Shown here one piece after another: positions 1-8,115 of a stretch of DNA of 9,208 nt (positions within the stretch are counted from its first letter, which is position 1; the number at the start of each line of letters is the position of its first letter). Source of the stretch: Paracoccaceae bacterium (lineage in GTDB: Bacteria > Pseudomonadota > Alphaproteobacteria > Rhodobacterales > Rhodobacteraceae); contig DOOI01000203.1 in the NCBI GenBank assembly GCA_003512825.1, positions 1-9,208 of the forward strand, in the 5' to 3' direction. The notes under the pieces are model-generated. The model worked only from the letters and a program-made list of their open reading frames with translations. It was not told the origin of the DNA and searched no databases. Made by a program: the position numbers and the translations under genes.

Positions 1-1
1 C

Positions 2-1825
2 GTTTTTCCGGGAGCGGCTGGGCTGTTCACCGCCGAAGATATTGCCAATCACCGCATTGTCACGGACCGGGTGCATGCGAATGACGGCAAGATCGCGATG
101 CAGATACTGCATGCCGGGCGATACGCTTATGGGCCCGATTGCGTGTCGGCTTCGGCGATCAAGTCGCCGATCTCGCCGTTTCCGCCCAAGGAATTGGATG
201 AAGAGGGTATCCAGAAGCAGCTCAACGACATTGCGACGGCTGCTGCTCGGGCGCAGGAAGCAGGCTATGACGGGGTCGAGGTGATGGGCTCGGAGGGCTA
301 TTTCATCAATCAGTTCCTCGTCACCCATACAAACAAGCGCACCGATGGCTGGGGCGGGTCCTATGAGAACCGGATGCGCGTGGCAATTGAAGCGGTGAAA
401 CGCGCGCGCGCGGCTGCGGGGCCGGAGTTCATCATCATCTATCGTTTGAGTGTGATTGATCTGGTGCCGAACGGATCGACGACGGATGAGGTAATCCAGC
501 TTGCAAAGGAAGTAGAGAAGGCAGGTGCGACGATCATCAACACTGGCGTTGGCTGGCACGAAGCACGGGTGCCGACGATTGCAACCAGTGTGCCGCGCGC
601 GGCGTTTTCGTGGGTGACGCATAAGCTGATGGGACATGTGACGATCCCGGTCGTGACATCGAACCGGATCAACACGCCAGAGGTGGCAGAAGAGATATTG
701 GCGGGAGGGTGGGCCGATATGGTGTCGATGGCGCGTCCCTTCTTGGCGGATGCGGATTTTGTCAACAAGGCGGCTGCGGGCCGGGCAGAATTGATTGCGC
801 CCTGCATCGCGTGCAATCAGGCCTGCCTTGATCATACGTTCTCGGGCAAGCTGACCTCATGCTTGGTGAACCCGCGCGCCTGTTCGGAGACCGAGTTGAC
901 GATTGCGCCTGCCACGACGAAGAAGCGGATTGCCGTCGTGGGTGCCGGGCCTGCGGGGCTATCGGCGGCGCTGACCGCAGCGGAGCGGGGGCATGCGGTG
1001 ACGGTGTTTGACCGCGCGGCGCGGCTTGGCGGACAGCTCAACATGGCCAAAGTGGTGCCGGGGAAGGAAGAGTTCCACGGGCTGATTGAATGGTTTGAGG
1101 CCATGGTGAAAGAGCATGGTGTCGAGATGCGGCTGAACACTGACGCGACTGTAGAAGCGCTCAGGGGGTTTGATGAGGTGATCATTGCCACTGGAGTGAT
1201 GCCGCGCGATCCGGGCATTCCGGGCCAAGACGGGCCGAATGTGCTAAGCTATATTGATGTGTTGCGTCATGGGGCGAGCGTGGGCGCACGGGTGGCTGTG
1301 ATTGGCGCGGGTGGTATCGGCTTTGACGTGGCCGAATTCCTGACGACGGACCATTCGCCTACGACGGATCTGCCAGAATGGCTCAAGGAATGGGGTGTAA
1401 CCGATCCTGCCAAGGTGCGGGGTGGATTGGCGCCTGAAGGGCCACAACCCGCCCCGGCGACGCGTGAAGTGGTTTTGTTGCAGCGCAAGGCAGAAAAGCC
1501 GGGCAAGCGGCTGGGCAAGACCACAGGCTGGATCCATCGCGCGAGCCTTCAGATGAAGGGCGTGAAGATGATGGGCGGGGTGAATTACGAAAAGATTGAC
1601 GCCGAGGGGCTGCATGTGAGCTTTGGCGAGGCGCGCGAAAAGCCGACGCTGATTGCCTGTGACACGGTGGTGTTGTGTTCGGGACAGGAGAGCGAGCGCA
1701 GCTTGGCCGATGCCTTGGGTGCACAGGGCGTGACTGTGCATGTGATTGGCGGTGCAGATGTGGCGGCGGAATTGGACGCCAAGCGCGCCATCAATCAGGG
1801 CACACGGCTGGCCGCCGCGCTGTAA
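2..1825 (+). CDS. fadH: NADPH-dependent 2,4-dienoyl-CoA reductase, 5'-truncated by window edge
   Basis: This cytosolic FMN/FAD/4Fe-4S enzyme reduces 2,4-dienoyl-CoA with NADPH so that polyunsaturated fatty acids can pass through beta-oxidation. The frame is open from base 2, so the GTG at 71 is internal and the true start lies upstream. Of the fragment's 607 residues, the first ~290 form the FMN-binding TIM barrel of the Old Yellow Enzyme type. Catalytic Tyr is in GSEGYF (codon 299-301) and catalytic His in GWHEAR (557-559). The cluster cysteines are codons 803, 812, 824 and 860, spaced C-x2-C-x3-C-x11-C. An FAD-type Rossmann motif (VVGAGPAG, residue ~314) and a second nucleotide-binding motif (VIGAGGIG, residue ~435) follow. 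All six catalytic and cluster residues sit exactly 66 positions below the E. coli FadH numbers I recall (Y166, H252, C334, C337, C341, C353). About 66 residues are therefore missing and the full length (~673) would be normal. The C-terminus (ADVAAELDAKRAINQG) is also FadH-like. Nothing looks broken. Confidence 0.96.
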   Translation, partial: VFPGAAGLFTAEDIANHRIVTDRVHANDGKIAMQILHAGRYAYGPDCVSASAIKSPISPFPPKELDEEGIQKQLNDIATAAARAQEAGYDGVEVMGSEGYFINQFLVTHTNKRTDGWGGSYENRMRVAIEAVKRARAAAGPEFIIIYRLSVIDLVPNGSTTDEVIQLAKEVEKAGATIINTGVGWHEARVPTIATSVPRAAFSWVTHKLMGHVTIPVVTSNRINTPEVAEEILAGGWADMVSMARPFLADADFVNKAAAGRAELIAPCIACNQACLDHTFSGKLTSCLVNPRACSETELTIAPATTKKRIAVVGAGPAGLSAALTAAERGHAVTVFDRAARLGGQLNMAKVVPGKEEFHGLIEWFEAMVKEHGVEMRLNTDATVEALRGFDEVIIATGVMPRDPGIPGQDGPNVLSYIDVLRHGASVGARVAVIGAGGIGFDVAEFLTTDHSPTTDLPEWLKEWGVTDPAKVRGGLAPEGPQPAPATREVVLLQRKAEKPGKRLGKTTGWIHRASLQMKGVKMMGGVNYEKIDAEGLHVSFGEAREKPTLIACDTVVLCSGQESERSLADALGAQGVTVHVIGGADVAAELDAKRAINQGTRLAAAL

Positions 1826-1879
1826 GCGGGGCGTGTGAGGCGGGGTTGAAGGCTGGCGCGCGCCGTGGTCCAAGGGGGC

Positions 1880-1885
1880 AAGGAG
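1880..1885 (+). promoter_or_regulatory. Ribosome binding site that sets the transporter start
   Basis: AAGGAG lies 6 nt before the ATG at 1892. A GTG at 1865 is in frame and would add nine polar residues (including KER), but it has no comparable purine-rich site at the right distance. The ATG at 1892 leads straight into a hydrophobic first helix, as expected for this family. I therefore place the start at 1892. Confidence 0.85.
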
Positions 1886-1891
1886 CGCGCC

Positions 1892-2797
1892 ATGCTGACC
1901 ATACTTGCCGGATTGATCCCTTCGTTTTTGCTGGTCGGACTTGGCGGGCTGGTGCGGCGCCGGCTGAGTGAGGCGGCTTGGATCGGGCTTGACCGGTTGA
2001 ATTTCGAAGTGCTGTTTCCGGCCTTGTTGTTCACAGCGGCAGCTTCGCGGAAGATCGATTTCAGTCGGGTTGCGGTGATCGGGCCGGGGGTATGGGCGAT
2101 TGTCACGCTGGGACTGATCGCGGGCTATGCGGCGCGGCGGCACGGGCCTGCGCCATTTCTGGATTTTGCAGGCGCATGGCAGACGGCTTGGCGGTTTAAC
2201 ACTGCGTTGGGATTTGTGGCGGTGGCGACGCTGAGCCATGCCGATGCGGCCTTGATGGCGATTTGCGCTGGGCTGGCGGTGCCTTTGGCCAATATCTTTG
2301 CCGTTTCGGCCCTGTCGCGCGGGGGAAACCTTGGGCTGGTGCAAACGGTGAAGAAGGTGGCGCTCAATCCGTTTCTATTGGCGAGTGTCGGCGGTGTGGC
2401 AGTGGGTATGTCGGGGCTGGTGATCCCTGCGGTGGTGCTGGCGCCGCTACAGCTTTTGTCGGATGCGGCGATTCCGGTGGCGTTGATTTCCGTGGGGGCC
2501 ACGATGGATTGGAAGGCCTTGGCGCGGTTGGATGGATTTTCCGGCACGCTGGTTGGGGTGAAGTTGGTGCTGTTGCCAGCGACGACTTTTGCGCTGTGCC
2601 GGATCTTGGGAGCGGATGTGGCGACGACGTCGATACTCACCATGTTTGCCGCGCTGCCCACGGCAAGTGGCGCGCATGTGTTGGCGGCGGGGTTTGGTGC
2701 GGACCGGGTATTGGTGGCGACGATTGTTGCTCAATCGACATTGCTTGCGGCAATTACCCTACCCTTTTGGATCGCTTTGGTGGAATTTGCGCCTTAA
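1892..2797 (+). CDS. AEC family (auxin efflux carrier-like) transporter
   Basis: This is a 301-residue, almost entirely hydrophobic inner-membrane protein with roughly eight to ten predicted membrane segments, the usual length and build of bacterial AEC (auxin/malonate efflux carrier) permeases. Family-like features include the opening helix LTILAGLIPSFLLVGLGGL, a conserved-looking Asn in WRFNTALGF (about residue 110), and a C-terminal half with ALPTASGAHVLAAGFGAD followed by a final helix ending LPFWIALVEFAP. Members move organic anions or carry out secondary transport, but substrate cannot be read from sequence. It begins 66 bp after fadH on the same strand with no terminator visible between them, so co-transcription is plausible. 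Its neighbours suggest an organic acid connected with fatty-acid catabolism or the LysR regulon, which is inference only. Confidence 0.88.
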   Translation: MLTILAGLIPSFLLVGLGGLVRRRLSEAAWIGLDRLNFEVLFPALLFTAAASRKIDFSRVAVIGPGVWAIVTLGLIAGYAARRHGPAPFLDFAGAWQTAWRFNTALGFVAVATLSHADAALMAICAGLAVPLANIFAVSALSRGGNLGLVQTVKKVALNPFLLASVGGVAVGMSGLVIPAVVLAPLQLLSDAAIPVALISVGATMDWKALARLDGFSGTLVGVKLVLLPATTFALCRILGADVATTSILTMFAALPTASGAHVLAAGFGADRVLVATIVAQSTLLAAITLPFWIALVEFAP

Positions 2798-2917
2798 AGC
2801 GTTTCCATGTCATTAACGATCCGCCGTATTACCCCGGTATTGTCCGTTCCCCGCCCTAGTGCTGCCTGATTTCCTGAGCATCACTGTTCCTCGATGAGAA
2901 ACGAGTAGGAGCGCGGA

Positions 2918-3823
2918 ATGGATCGCCTCACGGAAATGGAAGCCTTTGCAATGGTGGTAGACCAAGGTGGGTTTACCGACGCGGCAAAGAAGATGGGAAT
3001 CTCGAAGTCGGCTGTGTCAAAGCATGTTTCGGCGTTGGAAGCCCGTCTGGGCGCGCGGCTGCTGAACCGGACAACGCGCCGGGTAAGCCCGACCGAGATT
3101 GGACTGGCCTATTATGACCGTGCGCGCCGCGTGCTGAATGATGCGGGCGAAGCGGATGCGCTGGTGACCTCGATGCAATCGGCACCTTCCGGGCTGTTGC
3201 GGATCAGCGTCGCGACGGATTTCGGGGTGAACCACCTTTCGCCGATCTTGGGAGACTTCTTGCAGGAGTTTCCGGACATTACGGTCAATATGGTGCTGAA
3301 CAACCGCTATGTGGAGCTGATTTCGGAAGGTTTCGATATGGCGATCCGCATTGGCGAGTTGGAAGACTCGACGCTGCGCGCCCGCAAACTGACCGAGACC
3401 ACCAAGCGCATGATTGCCAGCCCGCGCTATTTCCAGCGCCATGGGCGGCCACAGCGGATTGATGATCTCAACGAACATAAGCTGCTGCATTATTCGAACC
3501 AATCCAACGGCAATATGTGGAAAGTGACCGCGCCTTCGGGTGAGAAGCGTCAGGTTCGCACGGCTGGGGGGCTTTCGGTGAATGATGGCCAATCGTTGTT
3601 GAACGCCTGCGTTGCTGGCTTGGGCATCGCCTATCTGCCGTCCTTCCTATACGCGGATGCGATGGCGCAGGGACTGGTGGAAGATGTGATGCCAGAACTG
3701 CCGATGGAGACCCAAGGGATTTATGCAGTCTATCCGCCGGGCCGCTTTACCCAGCCCAAGGTCCGTGCCTTCATTGATTTCCTCGTGACCTCCTTCGCGG
3801 ATAAAGGCCCGACGGAGTGGTAA
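2918..3823 (+). CDS. LysR-type transcriptional regulator
   Basis: A 301-residue DNA-binding regulator of standard LysR length. Residues ~1-60 form the winged helix-turn-helix (DAAKKMGISKSAVSKHVSALEARLG at ~21-45, then the wing LLNRTTRRVSPTEIG). A linker helix covers ~61-90, and residues ~91-295 are the two-lobed effector-binding domain, starting GLLRISVATDFGVNHLSPIL. The C-terminal pattern YPPGRFTQPKVRAFIDFL places it in the large CrgA/DsdC-like branch whose effectors are varied, so no ligand is assigned. The ATG is supported by AGGAG at 2907-2911, 6 nt upstream. It follows the AEC gene by 120 bp in the same direction. That gap is long enough for its own promoter, although I could not identify convincing boxes. 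Many LysR proteins control adjacent genes, but those are usually divergent, so control of the transporter or fadH is uncertain. Confidence 0.94.
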   Translation: MDRLTEMEAFAMVVDQGGFTDAAKKMGISKSAVSKHVSALEARLGARLLNRTTRRVSPTEIGLAYYDRARRVLNDAGEADALVTSMQSAPSGLLRISVATDFGVNHLSPILGDFLQEFPDITVNMVLNNRYVELISEGFDMAIRIGELEDSTLRARKLTETTKRMIASPRYFQRHGRPQRIDDLNEHKLLHYSNQSNGNMWKVTAPSGEKRQVRTAGGLSVNDGQSLLNACVAGLGIAYLPSFLYADAMAQGLVEDVMPELPMETQGIYAVYPPGRFTQPKVRAFIDFLVTSFADKGPTEW

Positions 3824-3874
3824 TTCTCGGGCCGCGCGGGTGATCTCGCGGCGTTTCCCTCAACCCCAAGACTG

Positions 3875-3910
3875 GACCCGGCACCCCAAAGAGGATGCCG
3901 GGTCTTTTTT
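3875..3910 (+). terminator. Rho-independent terminator after the LysR gene
   Basis: A perfect 9-bp stem, GACCCGGCA (3875-3883) with TGCCGGGTC (3896-3904), encloses a 12-nt loop and is followed at once by six T residues (3905-3910). It lies 51 bp past the LysR stop and 10 bp before the stop of the convergent permease gene. On the - strand the hairpin is not followed by a T run, so it is a good terminator only for + strand transcription. Confidence 0.93.
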
Positions 3911-3920
3911 GTTCAACGGC

Positions 3921-6900
3921 TCAGGTCTTGAACACGCGGTAAATGGCCGGGATCACCAGAACGGTGAGGGCCGTGGACGAGGCAAGGCCGAAGAGCAAGG
4001 AAATGGCCAAGCCTTGGAAGATCGGATCGGTCAGGATCACCACGGCGCCAATCATGGCAGCGATAGCGGTCAAGAGGATCGGCTTGAAGCGAATCGCGCC
4101 TGCTTCGATCAGCACTTCTATCGCGGGTTTCGCAGGATCGGCGTGGCGAATGAAATCCACCAAAAGGATGGAGTTTCGCACGATGATGCCCGCCAATGCG
4201 ATGAAACCAATCATCGAGGTGGCCGAAAAGGGCGCGCCAAAAAGCCAGTGTCCGAACATGATGCCGAGGAAGGTGAGCGGTACAGGCGTGAGAATGACCA
4301 AGGGCAAGCGGAATGAGCCGAATTGGGCAACGACGAGGATATAGATACCCAAGAGCGCCACGCCGAAAGCAGCCCCCATATCGCGGAAGGTGACATAGGT
4401 GACTTCCCATTCACCGTCCCACAAAAGGGTGGTGTGGCTCTCGTCGTCGGGTTGACCGTAGAGGCTTACGACGGGTTTGGTGCCGGGGGCCCAGTCCATT
4501 TTGTCCAATTCGGCACTGACGGCGATCATGCCGTACAGAGGAGCCTCATAGGCACCCGCCAATTCAGCGGTAACCATTTCAGCCGCGCGGCCATTGTGGC
4601 GGAAGATCGGGAAACTGGCACGTTCTTCGGTGATGCGGATCACGTCGCCCAGTTCGACCACCCCTCGGGCACCGGGAAGAACATTTGCGGGAATGGGCGT
4701 AGAGAGAAAGCGCTCATCCATGACGCGGGCACCTTTGGGGCGGGCGATTTCCAAGGGGATCGGATGGCGGGCGGCTTCGCGATGGGAATAGCCCACCGTC
4801 TGGCCACCGTTGAGGATGGCGATCGTGTCAAAAACGTCTTGTTCCTGCACACCGAAGAATTCGAGGTCATCCGTCGAAATGCTGGCCCGCAAGCGGCGTG
4901 GCTGGAGGCCAAAGCTGTCATCAACATCGACAACGAAGGGCACGGCTTCAAAGGCTTGCCGGATCTTGCTTGCCGCTTCGCGGCGCGCCTCGGGGGTGGG
5001 GCCATAGACTTCGGCCAGAAGCGTGGCGATCACGGGGGGACCGGGCGGAGGCTCGACAACCTTAAGCGAGGTGCCGCTTGGCACGGACACCGCCGCGATT
5101 TTCTCGCGGATTTCGAGGGCGATGTCATGGCTTTCGCGGTCACGCTCGGTTTTGGGGGCGAGATTGATGGAAACTTCGCCGAGGTTGGCTTCTTGGCGCA
5201 GGAAGTAGTGGCGCACCAGCCCGTTGAAGTTGAAGGGCGCGGCTGTGCCGGCATGGGTTTGGACATTGAGGACTTCGGGCAGGTCCATCACGAGGGCCGC
5301 GACATCTTGGGCAACGCGGTCGGTTGCTTCGACGGAGGCGCCTTCGGCCATGTCGATCATCACGGCCAGTTCGGATTTATTGTCGAAGGGCAAAAGTTTG
5401 ACTGTGACATCCTTGGTGTAAAGCACCGTGAGTGAGCCGAACGAGAGCACGATAGAGCCAATGATAAGCGCCCAGCTGCGGGATTTTGATTGCAGGATCG
5501 GGCGTGCGATGCGCTCATAGGCACGTTCGAGCGCGCCACCGTGATGGCCGCCGTGGCTGTCATCATGGCCATGCGCCGACATATCGGCCCGGCCTGCGAT
5601 TTTCACCATGAGCCAAGGCGTAATGATAACGGCGACAAAGAAGGAGAAGATCATCGCCGCAGATGCATTGGCGGGAATGGGGGACATATAGGGGCCCATC
5701 AAACCCGAGACAAAGAGCATCGGAAGCAAGGCCGCAACGACTGTGAGCGTGGCAACAATCGTGGGGTTGCCGACTTCGGCCACGGCGTCGATGGCGGCGC
5801 GGGTCCGGTCGCGGCCATCTTTCATGCCCCAGTGGCGGGCAATGTTTTCGATCACCACGATCGCGTCATCGACAAGGATGCCAATGGAGAAGATCAGTGC
5901 AAAAAGTGAAACCCGGTTGAGCGTGTAGCCCATGATCCATGAGGCAAAGAGCGTGAGCAGGATGGTGACAGGAATGACGATGGCCACCACAATCGCCTCG
6001 CGCCAGCCGATGGCGAGAAACACGAGGCCGATAATGGAGACAGTGGCAAGGCCGAGGTGGAACAGCAGCTCATTGGCCTTTTCATCGGCGGTTTCGCCGT
6101 AGTCACGGGTGATGGTGACCTCAATCCCCTCGGGGATCAGCGCGCCTTCCAATGCGTGAATGCGGTGAAGCACCTCTTCGGCGACGATCACTGCATTGGC
6201 ACCTGCGCGTTTGGCAACGGCGATGGTAACCGCAGGTGTGCGGCGCAGCGTGTCGCCCTCGCGGGTGATCTGACTGACGATCTGATCCGAGCTGTCGGGC
6301 ACGAAAGAGACGTCGGCCACATCCGCGACATAGACGGGGCGACCATCGCGGGTGGTCAGCAGGAGGCTGGCGATTTCGGCGGGCGCCGTGAGTGTCTGGC
6401 CTGCGACAAGCGAGATTTGTTCGCCATTATCGCGCAATAGGCCTGTGTTAAGGCTGCGGTTGGCTTGAGCGACTTTGCCGGCCAATTGCTGCAACGTAAC
6501 GCCGTAAAGGGCCAGCCGCTCGGGATTAGGGGCGATGCGGATCACTTCTTGGGCTTCGCCGACAATATAGGTCAGGCCCACTTCATTGACCTTTGCCACC
6601 TCGGCCTGAACTTCGCGGGCCAAGCGGGTGAGGTCGTTGGCGGTGGCGTCATGACCGGGCGCAGGGGCAAGGGTGAGTGCGAGAATGGCCACGTCATCAA
6701 TGCCGCGCCCGATGACCAAGGGTTCGGGGATGCCAAGGGGGATGCGGTTCATATTGGCGCGCAGTTTGTCATGCACGCGCAAGATCGCATCTTCGGATTT
6801 TGTTCCGACGAGAAAGCGTGCGGTGACCATGGCGTTATCGTCGCGGGTTTGGGAGTAGACGTGTTCTACCCCGTTGATACCTTTGACAATAACCTCCAAT

Positions 6901-7133
6901 GGCTCGGTCACCAGTTTGACGCCGTCCGCGGCTCGCAGGCCGGGGGCCTGGACGTGGATATCGACCAAGGGCACCGAGATTTGCGGCTCTTCTTCGCGGG
7001 GCAGCGAGATGAGTGCGACGAGGCCCGCAGCGATGGCGGCGAGAATGAAGAGGGGAGTGAGGGCAGAGCGAATGAAGCCCTTGGTCAGGCCACCAGCGAT
7101 GCCGAGTGATTGGGGTTTGGGTGCGGTGCTCAT
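3921..7133 (-). CDS. RND family efflux transporter, inner-membrane permease subunit
   Basis: This 1070-residue proton-driven RND (AcrB superfamily) pump would export a substrate through an adaptor and an outer-membrane channel. TM1 is at ~25-44, followed by a large periplasmic domain. TM2-6 lie at ~350-515, TM7 at ~548-568, then a second periplasmic domain, and TM8-12 at ~910-1066. The proton-relay acidic pair is present in TM4 (GILVDDAIVVIEN, Asp422-Asp423). The Arg and Thr matching AcrB R971 and T978 are Arg1015 and Thr1022. The AcrB Lys940 position holds Arg986 (IIVRNSILLVDF). A His-rich segment (residues 521-531) lies in the cytoplasmic loop between TM6 and TM7. The start codon overlaps the adaptor stop in ATGA, with GGGAG (7141-7145) 7 nt upstream inside the adaptor gene, so translation is probably coupled. 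The protein is slightly longer than the 1030-1050 residues typical of drug pumps. I cannot tell a drug, lipid or metal substrate from sequence; the sulfide context is discussed under findings. Confidence 0.95.
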   Translation of the reverse strand: MSTAPKPQSLGIAGGLTKGFIRSALTPLFILAAIAAGLVALISLPREEEPQISVPLVDIHVQAPGLRAADGVKLVTEPLEVIVKGINGVEHVYSQTRDDNAMVTARFLVGTKSEDAILRVHDKLRANMNRIPLGIPEPLVIGRGIDDVAILALTLAPAPGHDATANDLTRLAREVQAEVAKVNEVGLTYIVGEAQEVIRIAPNPERLALYGVTLQQLAGKVAQANRSLNTGLLRDNGEQISLVAGQTLTAPAEIASLLLTTRDGRPVYVADVADVSFVPDSSDQIVSQITREGDTLRRTPAVTIAVAKRAGANAVIVAEEVLHRIHALEGALIPEGIEVTITRDYGETADEKANELLFHLGLATVSIIGLVFLAIGWREAIVVAIVIPVTILLTLFASWIMGYTLNRVSLFALIFSIGILVDDAIVVIENIARHWGMKDGRDRTRAAIDAVAEVGNPTIVATLTVVAALLPMLFVSGLMGPYMSPIPANASAAMIFSFFVAVIITPWLMVKIAGRADMSAHGHDDSHGGHHGGALERAYERIARPILQSKSRSWALIIGSIVLSFGSLTVLYTKDVTVKLLPFDNKSELAVMIDMAEGASVEATDRVAQDVAALVMDLPEVLNVQTHAGTAAPFNFNGLVRHYFLRQEANLGEVSINLAPKTERDRESHDIALEIREKIAAVSVPSGTSLKVVEPPPGPPVIATLLAEVYGPTPEARREAASKIRQAFEAVPFVVDVDDSFGLQPRRLRASISTDDLEFFGVQEQDVFDTIAILNGGQTVGYSHREAARHPIPLEIARPKGARVMDERFLSTPIPANVLPGARGVVELGDVIRITEERASFPIFRHNGRAAEMVTAELAGAYEAPLYGMIAVSAELDKMDWAPGTKPVVSLYGQPDDESHTTLLWDGEWEVTYVTFRDMGAAFGVALLGIYILVVAQFGSFRLPLVILTPVPLTFLGIMFGHWLFGAPFSATSMIGFIALAGIIVRNSILLVDFIRHADPAKPAIEVLIEAGAIRFKPILLTAIAAMIGAVVILTDPIFQGLAISLLFGLASSTALTVLVIPAIYRVFKT

Positions 7134-8083
7134 TCTTTTGCTCCCGAGAGGGTGTCACCAGCTTCGAGACCCGAGAGAATTTCGACCATCGCGATGCCAT
7201 CGAGGCTCAGATGCTCGCCGGGGACCACGGCGCGAAGGCCTTGGGTCGTGGCGACAAAGTCGAGGCCTTGGCGGGTGACGAGCGCTGTGGCGGGCACCAA
7301 GAGGGCTTGGCGTGCACCGACGGGGACGCGAACGAGAACGCGGGCATCGACAAATTCGTCTGTGATGTCAGAGACTTCTACATCGGCAATGACGCGGCCA
7401 TTTTCGATTTGCGGGTAGATGCGGGCAAGGTGGCCTTGGGTCGTGCCGTTAAAGGCATCGATTTCGAGGGCTTGGCCTTGGGTCAGGTGACGGGCGTGAC
7501 GCTCGGGGATGGCGAGTCGCAGGTAGGTGCCGCCACCGCCAATTAGGGCGAGCATCTCGCCGGGCATCAAGACGGCCCCGACAGAGGCAGGCACATCAAG
7601 CACCCGTCCCGCGATTGGGGCGAGGATTTCGCCTTCGGCGCCCTGTTGGGCCACGACTTGTTTTTGTGCGTCAATCGCGGCCAATTGTCCTTTGAGAACA
7701 TCGACTTGCGTGCGAAGACCGTCGAGGCGCTGCACGGTGATGACACCCTTTTTCAGCAGGTCTTCGCCGCGTTGCAATTCGGTTTCGGCATTGTCGAGCT
7801 GGGCTTTGACAGCGGCTTCCTGTGCGGCGATGGAGGTGAGTTGCAGAGCAATCTTTTCATCCACGATCCGACCAAGGCTTTGGCCCGCAATAACCTTGTC
7901 ACCCTCGGCCACATCGAGGGCCACGAGGGTGCCGCCGATCCGGGCCCGGGCCGGAATTTTGTCTTTGGTTTCAATGCGTCCATAGACCGACTTCCACTCT
8001 GGCACGGTTTGTGGCGCGAGGGGTTCGGCGGTCAGGGACAGCGGGATCAGAGCGGCCAGAGCGGCCAAAACGAAGCGGGACAT
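7130..8083 (-). CDS. RND efflux periplasmic adaptor (membrane fusion protein)
   Basis: A 317-residue adaptor that would link the RND permease encoded just downstream to an outer-membrane channel. Residues 1-19 are a Sec signal peptide ending LSLTA before EPL. There is no lipobox cysteine, so the mature protein is probably soluble or anchored only by its partners. The split lipoyl domain is visible as GGTLVALDVAEGDKVIAGQ (~50-68) and EILAPIAGRVLDVPASVGA (~152-170). Between them (~77-148) a Gln/Ala/Leu-rich stretch forms the alpha-helical coiled-coil hairpin. Beta-barrel and membrane-proximal segments complete the C-terminus. It is short compared with AcrA (about 400 residues). The ATG has GAAAGG (complement of 8091-8096) 7 nt upstream. 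It is the first gene of the two-gene operon, directly behind the promoter/operator at 8116-8143. No TolC-like channel gene accompanies it in the window. Confidence 0.93.
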   Translation of the reverse strand: MSRFVLAALAALIPLSLTAEPLAPQTVPEWKSVYGRIETKDKIPARARIGGTLVALDVAEGDKVIAGQSLGRIVDEKIALQLTSIAAQEAAVKAQLDNAETELQRGEDLLKKGVITVQRLDGLRTQVDVLKGQLAAIDAQKQVVAQQGAEGEILAPIAGRVLDVPASVGAVLMPGEMLALIGGGGTYLRLAIPERHARHLTQGQALEIDAFNGTTQGHLARIYPQIENGRVIADVEVSDITDEFVDARVLVRVPVGARQALLVPATALVTRQGLDFVATTQGLRAVVPGEHLSLDGIAMVEILSGLEAGDTLSGAKE

Positions 8084-8115
8084 GGGAAAGCCTTTCGCGC
8101 AAGGGGGTTGGGCCC

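Noticed and set aside
1865..1891. Upstream GTG start giving a 310-residue AEC protein
   Set aside because: The added residues are polar and precede a normal first helix. The good ribosome binding site at 1880-1885 would fall inside the coding sequence and serves the ATG at 1892.
1244..2344. Open frame of 366 codons on the - strand
   Set aside because: It runs antisense across the end of fadH and the start of the AEC gene, including their intergenic gap. The product is Arg/Gln/His/Pro-rich without domain features.
2893..2906. CTCG...CGAG inverted repeat just before the LysR gene as an autoregulatory site
   Set aside because: The arms are only 4 bp and the spacing does not fit a typical T-N11-A LysR box. 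Chance occurrence is likely.
4323..5435. Long open frame of 370 codons on the + strand
   Set aside because: It lies wholly antisense to the RND permease, whose reading frame carries recognisable transmembrane and relay motifs. The + strand product has no recognisable domain. It is a by-product of GC-rich codon use.
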